Assembly (NCBI GenBank): GCA_947503105.1
Contig: CANNCM010000002.1
Span: 205,546 to 269,545, forward strand
Length of the DNA: 64,000 nt
Reading direction: 5' to 3'
Source: an uncultured Flavobacteriaceae bacterium
GTDB lineage: Bacteria; Bacteroidota; Bacteroidia; Flavobacteriales; Flavobacteriaceae
This document shows, in pieces, positions 54,136 through 63,502 of the stretch. Every line of letters starts with the position of its first letter. Within the stretch, counting starts at the first letter, position 1. Below the pieces are notes generated by a model, which saw nothing but the letters and a program-made list of their open reading frames with translations, did not search any database and was not told the DNA's origin. The position numbers and the translations under genes were made by a program.

Positions 54136-56118
54136 TTGAAAATTCTAGACCGCTACATACTATCGACCTATTTAAAGTCATTCTTTAGTGTCTTTACTAT
54201 TCTGATGTTTATATTTTTACTGCAATCGGTATGGGTATATATTTCTGAACTTGCTGGAAAGGATTTGGAGTTTGATGTCATTCTTAAGTTTTTGATTTAT
54301 GTATCTCCACGAATTGTTGTTTTGGTACTGCCATTGACAGTACTTTTGGTTTCTATCATGGTTTTCGGAAATTTTGCAGAAAATTATGAGTTTGCAGCCA
54401 TGAAATCTACAGGAATTTCTTTGCAACGTGCCATGAAAAGCTTGAGTGTTTTTATTGTATTTCTATCGATAGTCAGTTTTTTCTTTGCCAATAATGTCAT
54501 TCCACTAGCAGAATATAATTTCTTTAATTTACGCCAAAATATTGCTCGAGTAAAACCCGCGATGATTGTTGCCGAGGGGCAATTCAATCAAATCCAAGAT
54601 ATCAATATAAAAGTCGCCAAAAAGAGTGGTGAAAATGGTCAGTTTTTAGAAGATGTTATCATTCATCAAAAAAAAGGGAATTCATCGGGAAACTACACAG
54701 TAATCAAATCCAAAACAGGAGAATTTTACAGCGATGAATCTTCCGATCTTATTCAACTTATTTTGTATGACGGTAATTACTATGATGAAATTCAACCTGC
54801 CAATTATCAAAAACGAACAAAAAACAGACCGCAAGTCAAAAGTACTTTTGAACGCTATGTCATCAACATTGATATTTCAAAATTTAATGATGTCGATTTT
54901 GATAAAAAAAACACCAATGCGCGATACAATATGCTTGGAGTCGCCGAATTGAATACGACGATTGATTCACTTTACAACACAAAACGTGAAACCATAGATG
55001 AGTTTTCAAAAAATATGCTCACTCGCTCGCATCAAATGAACTTAAAATTGAATTATAACTATAAAGAAAAAGATTCTATTGCTGATGTACCAGAAAAAAT
55101 AACAGACCTTTTTACACAGAAAAAAGCCATTCAACTATACGATTTGGCCATTTCGTCTGTCAATTCTGCTCAAGATGATATAAAAGTAAAATCAAAAGCG
55201 CTGTTTATTGCTTCTATGAATATCAATAAACATATTGTTGCATTGCACGATAAATTTGCACTAGGCCTCATGTGTATCATTTTATTTTTTGTTGGTGCAC
55301 CTCTAGGGGCATTAATTAGAAAAGGTGGGATTGGACTTCCATTGGTTATTGCTATACTCATCTTTTTGACCTATCACTTTATTAGTATTTTTGCTAAAAA
55401 TAGTTCAGAAGACAACAGCTTAGATCCTGTTTTTGCCACATGGTTGGCAGGTTTAATTATGCTTCCTTTTAGTGTGTATCTTACCAGTAGAGCAACGAGA
55501 GACAGAGCATTATTGGATGTGGATTCGTTATTGATTCCAATGAAACAAAAATTAGTAAAGTCCTCTGTAATAACTGAAATTCAAATTGAAAATGAATCTA
55601 TCAACACCAAAAACCTTGAACATTTTGAGAATGATAAATTGATTGATTTAGTAAAAAATTACAGACACTATGGGCTTGGTATATCACATAAAGCCAATGC
55701 ACTTCAAGTTCTTAGCAAAAGAGGAATTACAGAACTAGAATTAAAACTTTCAGGAAATCTAAGTAACGAATCTTACGAATCTGGAATACGCCATATGCAG
55801 GATTATCACGAGAATGCAACACTAGCAAATTATGCACATATCGCACTTCTTGTTTTTGGAATTTCCGGCTTGATTTTGAATAATAATGGCCTGCCAACAT
55901 TGGGAAAAATTATGGTAACGATCGGTGTTTTGTCTGCAGTATTATTTTTTATTTTATTTCCAAAAGTCTTAAAAAATCAATCTGAATTCTATACACTTTT
56001 GAAAAAGAAATTTATGACTCACAATGTCGTTTTCATCATTTTAGCCCTTCCACTATTCTTCTTGTACAGACTTTATTTTAATAAAAAAATGAATGAAGAT
56101 TTAACTAAAATTTCATAA
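54136..56118 (+). CDS. LPS export permease, LptF/LptG family, with extended C-terminus
   Basis: Inner-membrane permease of the LPS transport complex. The start is TTG at 54136 (MKILDRYILSTYLKSFF); this matches the family N-terminus and no ATG is available. At 660 residues it is much longer than E. coli LptF/G (~360). The usual permease part ends near residue 450: helices at about 10-30, 50-75, 100-120, then a periplasmic jellyroll, then 375-395, 400-420 and 430-450. After it come ~120 soluble residues and three further hydrophobic segments near 568-585, 592-612 and 625-645. It lies 8 bp after lolA and 39 bp before ribB. Confidence 0.9.
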   Translation: MKILDRYILSTYLKSFFSVFTILMFIFLLQSVWVYISELAGKDLEFDVILKFLIYVSPRIVVLVLPLTVLLVSIMVFGNFAENYEFAAMKSTGISLQRAMKSLSVFIVFLSIVSFFFANNVIPLAEYNFFNLRQNIARVKPAMIVAEGQFNQIQDINIKVAKKSGENGQFLEDVIIHQKKGNSSGNYTVIKSKTGEFYSDESSDLIQLILYDGNYYDEIQPANYQKRTKNRPQVKSTFERYVINIDISKFNDVDFDKKNTNARYNMLGVAELNTTIDSLYNTKRETIDEFSKNMLTRSHQMNLKLNYNYKEKDSIADVPEKITDLFTQKKAIQLYDLAISSVNSAQDDIKVKSKALFIASMNINKHIVALHDKFALGLMCIILFFVGAPLGALIRKGGIGLPLVIAILIFLTYHFISIFAKNSSEDNSLDPVFATWLAGLIMLPFSVYLTSRATRDRALLDVDSLLIPMKQKLVKSSVITEIQIENESINTKNLEHFENDKLIDLVKNYRHYGLGISHKANALQVLSKRGITELELKLSGNLSNESYESGIRHMQDYHENATLANYAHIALLVFGISGLILNNNGLPTLGKIMVTIGVLSAVLFFILFPKVLKNQSEFYTLLKKKFMTHNVVFIILALPLFFLYRLYFNKKMNEDLTKIS

Positions 56119-56157
56119 GTTTTACTATTGATATTTTATCTTTGCAAAAAATAATTT

Positions 56158-57309
56158 ATGACGACAACACAAAAATCAACTGCATTGCAAAAACTCAACA
56201 CTATTGAAGAGGCAATAGCAGACATCAAAAAAGGAAAAGTTGTCGTTGTTGTCGATGATGAAAATCGAGAAAATGAAGGCGATTTTATTGCAGCTGCAGA
56301 AGCTGTAACGCCAGAAATGATAAATTTTATGGCAACGCATGGCCGTGGACTTATATGTGCTCCACTAACAGAATCACGTTGCGAAGAATTAGATTTATAT
56401 ATGATGGTTCAAAACAATACTGTTTTGCATCACACACAATTTACCGTTTCTATAGATTTAATTGGACATGGATGTACGACAGGAATTTCGGTTTCTGATC
56501 GTGCAAAGACAATTAAATCTCTAGTAGATCCAGAAACAAAACCTCAAGATTTGGGGCGTCCAGGGCATATTTTTCCACTAAAGGCAAAAAATGGTGGCGT
56601 TTTACGGCGAACGGGGCATACAGAGGCAGCGGTAGATTTGGCACGTCTTGCGGGCTTTCAACCTGCAGGTATTTTGGTTGAAATTCTAAACGAGGATGGT
56701 ACCATGGCTCGATTGCCACAACTTATTAAGGTGGCTCAAAAATTCGATTTAAAAATTATTTCTATCGAAGATCTTGTTGCCTATCGTATGCAACACGATT
56801 CGCTCATTTCTAAAAAACAAGATTTTCAAATCGAAACCCGATTTGGAACTTTTCGACTGAGAGCATATCAACAAACAACAAATGATGCTGTTCATATTGC
56901 ACTTACAAAAGGCCAATGGTCTGACGGTGAAGCCATTCCAACACGCATCAATTCTACTCTTGTTAATAATGATATTTTGGGTACACTCACCAATAATGCC
57001 GATAAGAAATTAGACGACATGTTTAAGGTGATTAACAACAAAGGAAAAGGTGCTATAATTTTTATCAATCAGAATTCTAGTCCTCAAAAAACCCTAAAGC
57101 GTTTGAATATTTTAAAAGAAATTCAAAAAAGTGATGAAGTCGTCAAAGCGCCAAACATCAGTATGGACGAAAAAGACTTTGGAATTGGCGCACAAATTCT
57201 TCATGATTTGAATATTAATAAAATCAATTTGATTTCCAATAGCAAACAAAAAAAGCGTGTTGGAATGATTGGTTACGGTTTAGAAATCATCGATTATATC
57301 AATTATTAA
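56158..57309 (+). CDS. ribB: 3,4-dihydroxy-2-butanone 4-phosphate synthase with degenerate GTP cyclohydrolase II domain
   Basis: Makes the four-carbon unit of riboflavin from ribulose 5-phosphate. The protein is 383 residues. The RibB half (1-210) is intact: [12 protein letters not shown] (31-42), [10 protein letters not shown] near 61, [16 protein letters not shown] near 103, and the [10 protein letters not shown]-type [10 protein letters not shown] near 151. The C-terminal half has the GTP cyclohydrolase II layout ([12 protein letters not shown] from 226), but the three zinc cysteines of that enzyme are replaced. At the corresponding positions stand L268, N279 and A281 in [20 protein letters not shown]. 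So only the RibB activity is expected, and GTP cyclohydrolase II must be supplied by another gene. The stop overlaps that of kdnA. Confidence 0.93.
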   Translation: MTTTQKSTALQKLNTIEEAIADIKKGKVVVVVDDENRENEGDFIAAAEAVTPEMINFMATHGRGLICAPLTESRCEELDLYMMVQNNTVLHHTQFTVSIDLIGHGCTTGISVSDRAKTIKSLVDPETKPQDLGRPGHIFPLKAKNGGVLRRTGHTEAAVDLARLAGFQPAGILVEILNEDGTMARLPQLIKVAQKFDLKIISIEDLVAYRMQHDSLISKKQDFQIETRFGTFRLRAYQQTTNDAVHIALTKGQWSDGEAIPTRINSTLVNNDILGTLTNNADKKLDDMFKVINNKGKGAIIFINQNSSPQKTLKRLNILKEIQKSDEVVKAPNISMDEKDFGIGAQILHDLNINKINLISNSKQKKRVGMIGYGLEIIDYINY

Positions 57310-58502
57310 CCTATAGCATCTTTGATGCAATTTGCCATTGTTTCAGCTCTTTTTTGAGCCTCTTCTTCTGTCCAAGATAATTTAATCAAACAAGAGATAT
57401 TTCTTCCTATATAATGATCTGATTTAGAAAAGTCTTTGTCTTTCAAATCATTCAATCCCTTTTTTAGGTGATCTGATAATGGATATAAGGATGATTTGTT
57501 TTTGAGATGCTCCCATTTTCGTATGTAATGCCAGTTATTATCAAAATAATGAAAACAAGCGTCGATACCATTGTCTTTAAACAATTGATTCACTGTTCGT
57601 GCAGTGTTCAAATCCTTTAAAAAGAAATTTAAAAACGCATAACTTTCCTCACCGCCATCGGGAACAGTTCGGAATGTTAGGCCATCTAGAGGTTCTAAAG
57701 CGGTTCTTAGAATGGTGTAATGCTTTTTTTGAAGCGCCAAAAAATCATCTAACCGTCTAAATTGCGCCAATCCAACGGCGGCATTTAATTCAGAAATACG
57801 AAAATTATAGCCCAAAAACGGATGGGCCTCTGCCCCACGGTCAGCACCTGAATGGTCGTGTCCATGATCGCTAAAATGATCGAGGTGTTTGGCATAGGTT
57901 TCGTTATTGGTAATAACACCACCGCCCTCGCCACAGGTTACTGTTTTTACAAAATCAAAAGAAAAACAACCCAAGTCACCAATAGTACCAAGAACTTTGC
58001 CTTTGTATGTGCCTCCGATCGCTTGACATGCATCTTCAATTAACACTAAATTATACTGCTTGCAAATGGATTTCAAAGCGTCAAGATTGGCCATACTCCC
58101 ACACATGTGTACTGGCATAACGGCTTTAGTATTTGGAGTGATAGCGGCCTCAACAGCAGCAATATCAAGGGTTAGGGTGTCATCAATATCAACAATTACA
58201 GGAGTTGCTCCAGTCATCATAATAGCTTCAAAACTGGCGACAAATGTAAAACTTGGCATGATCACTTCGTCTCCAGTGCCAATTCCAGATGCAGCAAGTG
58301 CCATGCTTACAGCAGCTGTTCCGCTACTGACCAACTGCGCATGATTGATATCAAAACGTTTTTGAATGGCTTGCTCTAAGTCTTTGGCTTTCCAATGGCC
58401 TTTTCTTAGACCATCAAAACCATAACGCATCAAAACGCCAGAGTCTAACACATCGTTGACTTCTTTGCGTTCTGCATCACCAAAAAGTTCAAATCCAGGC
58501 AT
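57306..58502 (-). CDS. kdnA: 8-amino-3,8-dideoxy-manno-octulosonate transaminase
   Basis: PLP-dependent DegT/DnrJ/EryC1/StrS-family aminotransferase of 398 residues. The N-terminus MPGFELFG, the QLVSSGTAAVSMAL motif and CFSFDFVKTVTCGEGG fit the Shewanella KdnA as I recall it. The PLP lysine is K186, and D157 (EDACQ) pairs with the pyridine nitrogen. SDHGHDHSGADRGAEAHPFLGYNFRIS is characteristic. It aminates the 8-oxo-Kdo made by KdnB. The partner kdnB-kdsB pair is about 45 kb away on the same strand. If the substrate assignment is wrong, it is some other nucleotide-sugar-type aminotransferase. It is 2 bp after the nitroreductase gene. Confidence 0.85.
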   Translation of the reverse strand: MPGFELFGDAERKEVNDVLDSGVLMRYGFDGLRKGHWKAKDLEQAIQKRFDINHAQLVSSGTAAVSMALAASGIGTGDEVIMPSFTFVASFEAIMMTGATPVIVDIDDTLTLDIAAVEAAITPNTKAVMPVHMCGSMANLDALKSICKQYNLVLIEDACQAIGGTYKGKVLGTIGDLGCFSFDFVKTVTCGEGGGVITNNETYAKHLDHFSDHGHDHSGADRGAEAHPFLGYNFRISELNAAVGLAQFRRLDDFLALQKKHYTILRTALEPLDGLTFRTVPDGGEESYAFLNFFLKDLNTARTVNQLFKDNGIDACFHYFDNNWHYIRKWEHLKNKSSLYPLSDHLKKGLNDLKDKDFSKSDHYIGRNISCLIKLSWTEEEAQKRAETMANCIKDAIG

Positions 58503-58504
58503 AA

Positions 58505-59137
58505 TTAATTAATTTCGGTTATAGATTCAGAAATGGGTTTTCGGACTTTTTTCATCGCTGCAAAAGGGTCGTCCTCGGCTCTATAGCCCATTGGCATGAT
58601 TAGCACAGAACGCAAACCTTTGGCTTTTAAATCAAAATAGGCATCATATTTATCGGGCTCAAATCCTTCCATAGGGCAGGCATCAATATTAAGGTCTGCA
58701 CAAACCGCTAATAAATTACCCATAGCTAGATACGCTTGTTTGGCGCCCCAAAGGTGTATTTCTTCTGCTGATTTGGCACCAAAACTGTCTATAATATGAG
58801 TTCTAAAAGAAGCTAAAATTTCATCTGGTGTTTTGCGAATAGTTTTGATGCGATCGAAATATTCAATTACATAATCGGCATCTAAAGTTGTTTTGACGCA
58901 AAAAATAGCCAAATGAGAGGCTTGTTCTACTTGTTGCTGATTCATGGATATTGGAACAAGCTCCTTTTGAATAGCTTTGTTGTGCACCAACAAAAGCTGA
59001 ACAGGTTGTAGTCCATATGATGTCGCTGTAAGGTTGAAGCCTTCTTTTATGTTTTCAATATCGGCAGCAGAAATGACTTTGGAAGTGTCAAATTTCTTGG
59101 TTGCATAGCGCCATTTGAGGGCTTTTAGTAAACTCAT
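58505..59137 (-). CDS. NAD(P)H-dependent nitroreductase-family oxidoreductase
   Basis: FMN-binding protein of 210 residues from Met 59137 (MSLLKALKWRYATKKFD); a longer reading adds six residues ahead of a standard start. Family marks are the N-terminal RYATKKFD, YGLQPVQLLLVHN near residue 41, WGAKQAYLAMGNLLAVCADLNIDACPMEGF near 125, and the C-terminal MPMGYRAEDDPFAAMKKVRKP. It resembles E. coli NfsB-type enzymes that reduce nitro compounds and quinones. Natural substrates are not known. It is co-transcribed with kdnA (2 bp). Confidence 0.9.
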   Translation of the reverse strand: MSLLKALKWRYATKKFDTSKVISAADIENIKEGFNLTATSYGLQPVQLLLVHNKAIQKELVPISMNQQQVEQASHLAIFCVKTTLDADYVIEYFDRIKTIRKTPDEILASFRTHIIDSFGAKSAEEIHLWGAKQAYLAMGNLLAVCADLNIDACPMEGFEPDKYDAYFDLKAKGLRSVLIMPMGYRAEDDPFAAMKKVRKPISESITEIN

Positions 59138-59358
59138 AAATTTTGTTTTATGCAAAAATAGGAAATTTTAAAGCGATGATGACTTAATGAAATTTTAAAA
59201 TTTTTATATATTTACAACGAATAAGGTCCCAAATTTATTCTACAAACTATGAAAAACTTATACTTTCTGTAGATTTTATTTTTTTGAAGACTTTTGGAAC
59301 CTAATCAGCAACGCTGAATTTTAGCTCAACGTCTAAAAAACACATTTGCCTACTTAAA

Positions 59359-59748
59359 ATGAAAATAAAATACAAAAAGACAACATGGATTGTCAACTTA
59401 ATTGCAGCACTCGTTTGGTTATTCTACTTTGGAATAATTGTTTTTGAAAAAGAAGAACCTAATTGGATAGATTACGGATGGATAGTGATCTCTCTAATTT
59501 ATTTTGGACTATATTTTTATCAAGTAAAATATGATTACATCACCATCGAAAATGATACAATTAGAGTCCATGGGCCACTGGGCAAAAAACTGAAACTAAA
59601 AGACATCAAAAGAATAAGAAAATTTGCAGGTGATTATATCATAAAATCGGATCAAACCGAAATAACAATAAACACCAAAATAATCGATTCGGATGCATTA
59701 CATAAATTAAATACAGAATTAGAAAAACTAAATATGTATTGGATATGA
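59359..59748 (+). CDS. Small membrane protein of unknown function
   Basis: A 129-residue protein with two hydrophobic helices (about residues 10-28 and 38-56). A hydrophilic domain follows, with VKYDYITIENDTIRVHGPLGKKLKLKDIKRI. That layout, with two helices and a beta-rich tail, recalls small PH-like membrane proteins. No family is recognised. It follows a 221-bp gap after the nitroreductase gene that holds only a TATATTTA box as a possible -7 element. Confidence 0.7.
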   Translation: MKIKYKKTTWIVNLIAALVWLFYFGIIVFEKEEPNWIDYGWIVISLIYFGLYFYQVKYDYITIENDTIRVHGPLGKKLKLKDIKRIRKFAGDYIIKSDQTEITINTKIIDSDALHKLNTELEKLNMYWI

Positions 59749-59821
59749 TCGAACTTCAAATTTTGTCAGGTCTATGACTTTGAGAAACATTTTAAAAAAA
59801 GTAAAATATGAAATATAAAAG

Positions 59822-60616
59822 ATGGGTATAAACAAAAAATCAGATTTAGAAACTTATTTCAGAACGAATAATTCTAGGTTGATTCATAAATGGATTCATT
59901 ATTTTGATATTTATGAGCGTCATTTTAATAAATTTCGAGATACCGAAGTTGTTATACTTGAAATAGGTGTTTCACACGGGGGTAGTCTTCAAATGTGGAA
60001 AGATTATTTTGGTGAAAAAGCAACAATTTTTGGGGTTGATATAGATCCAAGATGTAAAGATTTTGAAGAAGAAAACATAAAGATATGTATTGGCTCTCAA
60101 TCTAATAGATCATTTTTGAGAGCGCTCAAGAAAAAAATTCCAAAAGTTGATATTCTTATAGATGACGGTGGTCATACCATGGAACAGCAAATCGTTAGTT
60201 ATGAAGAGTTGTTTTGTCATGTAAAAGAGAATGGAATATATGTATGTGAAGACCTTCATACATCGTATTGGCTTCGATATGGCGGAGGGCATAAACGAAG
60301 AGGTACATTTATTGAGTATAGCAAAAATTTTATTGATCATTTAAATGCATTTCATTCCGAACAAAAAAGTTTGCAAGTTAGTGCTTTTACAACCTCTGTT
60401 GATTCTATACATTATTATGACAGCATGATAGTCATCGAAAAACGAAAAATTGAAGCCCCTTGTGATGAACAAACCGGCATTGCCTCCTTTAGAAATGAGG
60501 GGCATCAAAAAAGGACTAAAACGCAGAAAATAAAAGAGAAATATCGCATATTCTTTTTAACCAAAATAAATAAGATTTTAAGATTTTTTGGACAATCTGG
60601 ATTTATTTGGAAGTAA
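59822..60616 (+). CDS. Class I SAM-dependent methyltransferase-like protein
   Basis: A 264-residue protein. Motif I is VILEIGVSHGGSLQMWKDYF near residues 43-62, and FGVDIDPRC follows. The acidic loop VDILIDDGGHTMEQQ near 115 resembles MycE-type or Methyltransf_24 enzymes, which methylate sugar hydroxyl groups in macrolides and polysaccharides. Those act on metal-bound substrates with Asp/His ligands, which IDDGGH could provide. The C-terminal ~40 residues are basic. It may be an accessory surface-polysaccharide gene; no glycosyltransferase is beside it. Codon use looks more AT-rich than its neighbours by eye. Confidence 0.75.
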   Translation: MGINKKSDLETYFRTNNSRLIHKWIHYFDIYERHFNKFRDTEVVILEIGVSHGGSLQMWKDYFGEKATIFGVDIDPRCKDFEEENIKICIGSQSNRSFLRALKKKIPKVDILIDDGGHTMEQQIVSYEELFCHVKENGIYVCEDLHTSYWLRYGGGHKRRGTFIEYSKNFIDHLNAFHSEQKSLQVSAFTTSVDSIHYYDSMIVIEKRKIEAPCDEQTGIASFRNEGHQKRTKTQKIKEKYRIFFLTKINKILRFFGQSGFIWK

Positions 60617-60689
60617 ACAGCACAAAAGACCGAAACTTTTGGTGGCGAGATTCCTTTACAAAGCTAAAGGGTTGACAGGCCTTAAAGCA

Positions 60690-60717
60690 AAAACCCACAA
60701 CATTTGTTGTGGGTTTT
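60690..60717. terminator. Bidirectional intrinsic terminator
   Basis: AAAACCCACAACA (60690-60702) and TGTTGTGGGTTTT (60705-60717) form a perfect 13-bp hairpin. T-rich sequence follows on the plus strand (CTTTT) and on the minus strand (TTTTTGCTTT). It serves the methyltransferase gene from the left and the tRNA-Ser gene from the right. Confidence 0.85.
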
Positions 60718-60723
60718 CTTTTG

Positions 60724-60808
60724 CGGAGAAAGAGGGATTCGAACCCCCGGAGGTGTGACCCTCAACAGTTTTCAAGACTGCCGCATTCGACCACTCTGCC
60801 ATTTCTCC
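60724..60808 (-). tRNA. tRNA-Ser (anticodon UGA)
   Basis: Read on the minus strand, the 85-nt cloverleaf starts GGAGAAA and ends TTTCTCC with discriminator G. The anticodon arm GCAGTCTTGAAAACTGTTG carries TGA. A long variable arm (GGGTCACACCTCC region) and the TpsiC loop GGTTCGAATCCC mark it as a class II serine tRNA. The terminal CCA is not encoded: the following bases are CAA. Confidence 0.95.
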
Positions 60809-60819
60809 TAATGCGAGTG

Positions 60820-60851
60820 CAAATATAAGTGGGTTTTATGTTCTTTTCAAA
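60820..60851 (-). promoter_or_regulatory. Promoter of tRNA-Ser
   Basis: On the minus strand: TTTG (plus 60848-60851), N20, TATATTTG (plus 60820-60827). Both boxes and the spacing match the Bacteroidota consensus exactly. The transcript would start about 5 nt before the tRNA 5' end. Confidence 0.8.
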
Positions 60852-60946
60852 TAGTTTTTGGATTTATTTTTTTTTCCTCTTCATTTCTGTGAATTTAATT
60901 TTAAAAAAACTAAAGGTCCATACTTAATTATTCGTATTTTAGGATT

Positions 60947-61861
60947 ATGAAATGGAACATCGCCCTGCAGGATTTTGAACACTATTTAAAACTTGAACGT
61001 GGCTTGTCGGAGCATACCGTTGTCAATTATCGAATGGATGTTCAAAAGTTGATGTCATTTTTAGAAACCCATAAAAAAACGTTTAGTCCTATAAGTATTG
61101 ACCTTGAAACCGTTCAAATTTTTTTATATGAATTGGCCAAAACAGTAAATGCACGGACACAGTCGCGAGTTATTTCTGGCCTGAGAAGCTTTTTTGAATA
61201 TCTTATTTTTGAAAACTACAGAACAGACAATCCTTTGGAGCAAATTGAAGCACCAAAAATTGGACGAAAACTCCCCGATACGCTTTCTGTTTTAGAAATT
61301 GATTCCATTGTAGGAGTAATTGATTTGAGCACTCCGCTTGGAGAACGCAACAGGGCGATTATTGAAACGTTGTACAGTTGTGGTTTGCGTGTGAGTGAAC
61401 TTACCAATTTAAAACTCTCTGACTTGTTTTTTGACGAAGGTTTTATTAAAGTGACTGGAAAAGGCAACAAACAACGTTTTGTTCCTATAGGGAAACACAC
61501 ACAAAAAGTCATTAATCTCTACAAAAACCATGCGCGTATGTCCTTGAAAATAGATCCCCAGCACATGGACACACTTTTTTTAAATCAACGTGGAAAGCAA
61601 CTCACTCGTGCTATGATTTTTACAATCGTAAAAACCTATACCCAAAAAGCAGGGATTCAAAAAACAATTTCGCCACATACTTTCCGTCATTCTTTTGCCA
61701 CACACATTTTAGAAAATGGAGCAGATTTACGTGCAATTCAAGTGATGTTAGGACATGAGAGCATTACCACAACAGAAATTTATATGCATGTGGATAAAAG
61801 CCACTTGAAAGATGCCATAACCGCCTTTCATCCTCGAATGCAAAAAAAGCAGTCACCTTAA
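60947..61861 (+). CDS. xerD: Tyrosine recombinase XerC/XerD
   Basis: Site-specific recombinase, 304 residues, that resolves chromosome dimers at dif. The N-terminal SAM-like domain runs 1-95, and the catalytic domain follows. Catalytic residues: Arg in SCGLRVSEL, Lys in VTGKGNKQR, HxxR in SPHTFRHSFATH, His in LGHESI, and the nucleophile Tyr in TTTEIYMHV. XerC and XerD cannot be separated with certainty here; length and the C-terminal HPR stretch favour XerD. FtsK, which activates it, is at 51015. The 3' end contains one arm of a terminator. Confidence 0.95.
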   Translation: MKWNIALQDFEHYLKLERGLSEHTVVNYRMDVQKLMSFLETHKKTFSPISIDLETVQIFLYELAKTVNARTQSRVISGLRSFFEYLIFENYRTDNPLEQIEAPKIGRKLPDTLSVLEIDSIVGVIDLSTPLGERNRAIIETLYSCGLRVSELTNLKLSDLFFDEGFIKVTGKGNKQRFVPIGKHTQKVINLYKNHARMSLKIDPQHMDTLFLNQRGKQLTRAMIFTIVKTYTQKAGIQKTISPHTFRHSFATHILENGADLRAIQVMLGHESITTTEIYMHVDKSHLKDAITAFHPRMQKKQSP

Positions 61862-61877
61862 AAACAACTGCTTTTTT
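61843..61877. terminator. Bidirectional intrinsic terminator overlapping the end of xerD
   Basis: AAAAAAGCAGT (61843-61853) pairs with ACTGCTTTTTT (61867-61877) across a 13-nt loop. The left arm lies within the last codons of xerD, whose TAA (61859-61861) is in the loop. The same structure read on the other strand serves rny. Confidence 0.75.
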
Positions 61878-61898
61878 CAATGGTTTTATTTTAAAAAA

Positions 61899-63476
61899 TT
61901 ACTTAGCAATATTAACGGCTCGCGTTTCGCGTATTACCGTGACTTTAACTTGACCAGGATACGTCATTTCAGTTTGAATTTTTTGAGAAATTTCAAACGA
62001 CAGTCGGCTTGCATTATTGTCATCTACTTGCTCACTTTCAACAATCACACGCAATTCTCTACCCGCCTGAATCGCATAGGCCTTTTGTACACCATTAAAG
62101 TTAAATGCAATTTGCTCCAAATCTTTTAAACGCTGTATATACGAATCTAATACTTGACGTCTTGCCCCTGGCCTTGCTCCAGAAATAGCATCACAAACCT
62201 GAACAACCGGAGAGAGTAAAAACTTCATTTCAATCTCATCGTGGTGTGCTCCAATAGCGTTACAAACTTCGGGTTTTTCACCATATTTCTCTGCCCATTG
62301 CATTCCCAAAATAGCATGAGGTGTTTCCATATCAACTTCTGCATCTGGAACTTTACCAATATCGTGCAGTAGTCCAGCACGTTTGGCAAGTTTTGGATTT
62401 ATCCCCAGTTCTGCCGCCATAATTCCGCAAAGTTTAGCAACTTCTCTGGAGTGTTGCAGTAAGTTTTGACCATACGATGAACGGTATTTCATACGTCCAA
62501 CAGTTTTAATCAATTCTGGGTGCAAACCATGAATTCCTAAATCAATAACGGTACGTTTTCCAACCTCTATGATTTCTCTTCCGATTTGCTTTTCAGTTTT
62601 GCGCACTACTTCTTCTATTCGTGCAGGATGAATACGTCCATCTGTTACCAATTTATGCAAAGATAGGCGTGCAATTTCACGACGAACAGAATCAAAACAA
62701 GATAAAATGATGGCTTCTGGTGTGTCATCAACAATAATCTCAACACCTGTTGCGGCTTCAAGCGCTCTAATATTTCGTCCTTCTCGACCAATAATTCGAC
62801 CTTTCATATCGTCCGATTCTATATTAAAAACAGAAACACAATTATCAATGGCTTCTTCTGTTCCTACACGTTGAATGGTATTGATAATAATTTTTTTGGC
62901 GTCTTGTTCTGCTGTCAGTTTGGCCTCTTCCATTTTGTCTTGAACATAGGCCATAACATCATTTTTGGCCTCTGCTTTAAGGGATTCTACAAGTTGAGAT
63001 TTGGCCTCATCGGCAGAAAGTCCAGAAATAACCTCTAATTGTTGGACATGGCTTTTATGCATTTTGTCTAATTCCTCTTGGCGCTTTTCTATGATAGCAA
63101 CTCTTTGGCCATACTCTTTCTTTTTGACTTCAAGTTCGTTGTTTAATTTTTTATTTTTTGAAAGTTCTGATGAAATTTGTGATTCCTTATCTCGAGTTCT
63201 TTTTTCGGATTCCGCCATTTTTTTATCTCTAGATAAGATCACTTTTTCGTGCTCAGATTTTAGTTCTAAAAATCGTTCTTTGGCTTGAAATATTTTATTT
63301 TTTTTGATGTTTTCACCTTCAGATTTGGCTTTAGAAATGATGTCTTTGGCTAATCGCTCTGCATTTCTGGTTATTTGTGAAGCATTATTTTTATCTCTTA
63401 TTTTAGAAATTACAAGTCCAATGATAAGCCCCAAAACAGCAGCTCCAGCACCTATAAATAGTATATTTTGATCCAT
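61899..63476 (-). CDS. rny: Ribonuclease Y
   Basis: Membrane-anchored endoribonuclease that begins mRNA decay. The protein is 525 residues. One N-terminal helix (about residues 5-24) is followed by a long coiled coil (about 30-190). A KH domain with [15 protein letters not shown] is near 230. The HD domain has [10 protein letters not shown] near 365, which holds the metal-binding His-Asp pair. The C-terminal [13 protein letters not shown] is conserved. It lies downstream of the 6S-like RNA and zapA on the same strand, an arrangement I believe is common in Flavobacteriaceae. Confidence 0.97.
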   Translation of the reverse strand: MDQNILFIGAGAAVLGLIIGLVISKIRDKNNASQITRNAERLAKDIISKAKSEGENIKKNKIFQAKERFLELKSEHEKVILSRDKKMAESEKRTRDKESQISSELSKNKKLNNELEVKKKEYGQRVAIIEKRQEELDKMHKSHVQQLEVISGLSADEAKSQLVESLKAEAKNDVMAYVQDKMEEAKLTAEQDAKKIIINTIQRVGTEEAIDNCVSVFNIESDDMKGRIIGREGRNIRALEAATGVEIIVDDTPEAIILSCFDSVRREIARLSLHKLVTDGRIHPARIEEVVRKTEKQIGREIIEVGKRTVIDLGIHGLHPELIKTVGRMKYRSSYGQNLLQHSREVAKLCGIMAAELGINPKLAKRAGLLHDIGKVPDAEVDMETPHAILGMQWAEKYGEKPEVCNAIGAHHDEIEMKFLLSPVVQVCDAISGARPGARRQVLDSYIQRLKDLEQIAFNFNGVQKAYAIQAGRELRVIVESEQVDDNNASRLSFEISQKIQTEMTYPGQVKVTVIRETRAVNIAK

Positions 63477-63502
63477 TTTTATGTTATTAATTTAAAAAAA
63501 AA

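Noticed and set aside
56119-56157. FMN riboswitch upstream of ribB
   Set aside because: The gap to the preceding gene is 39 bp, too short for the aptamer. No RFN motif is seen.
60947-61861. XerD-like gene as integrase of a mobile element beside tRNA-Ser
   Set aside because: It has the length and motifs of the core XerC/XerD recombinases, and no direct repeat or cargo boundary is visible.
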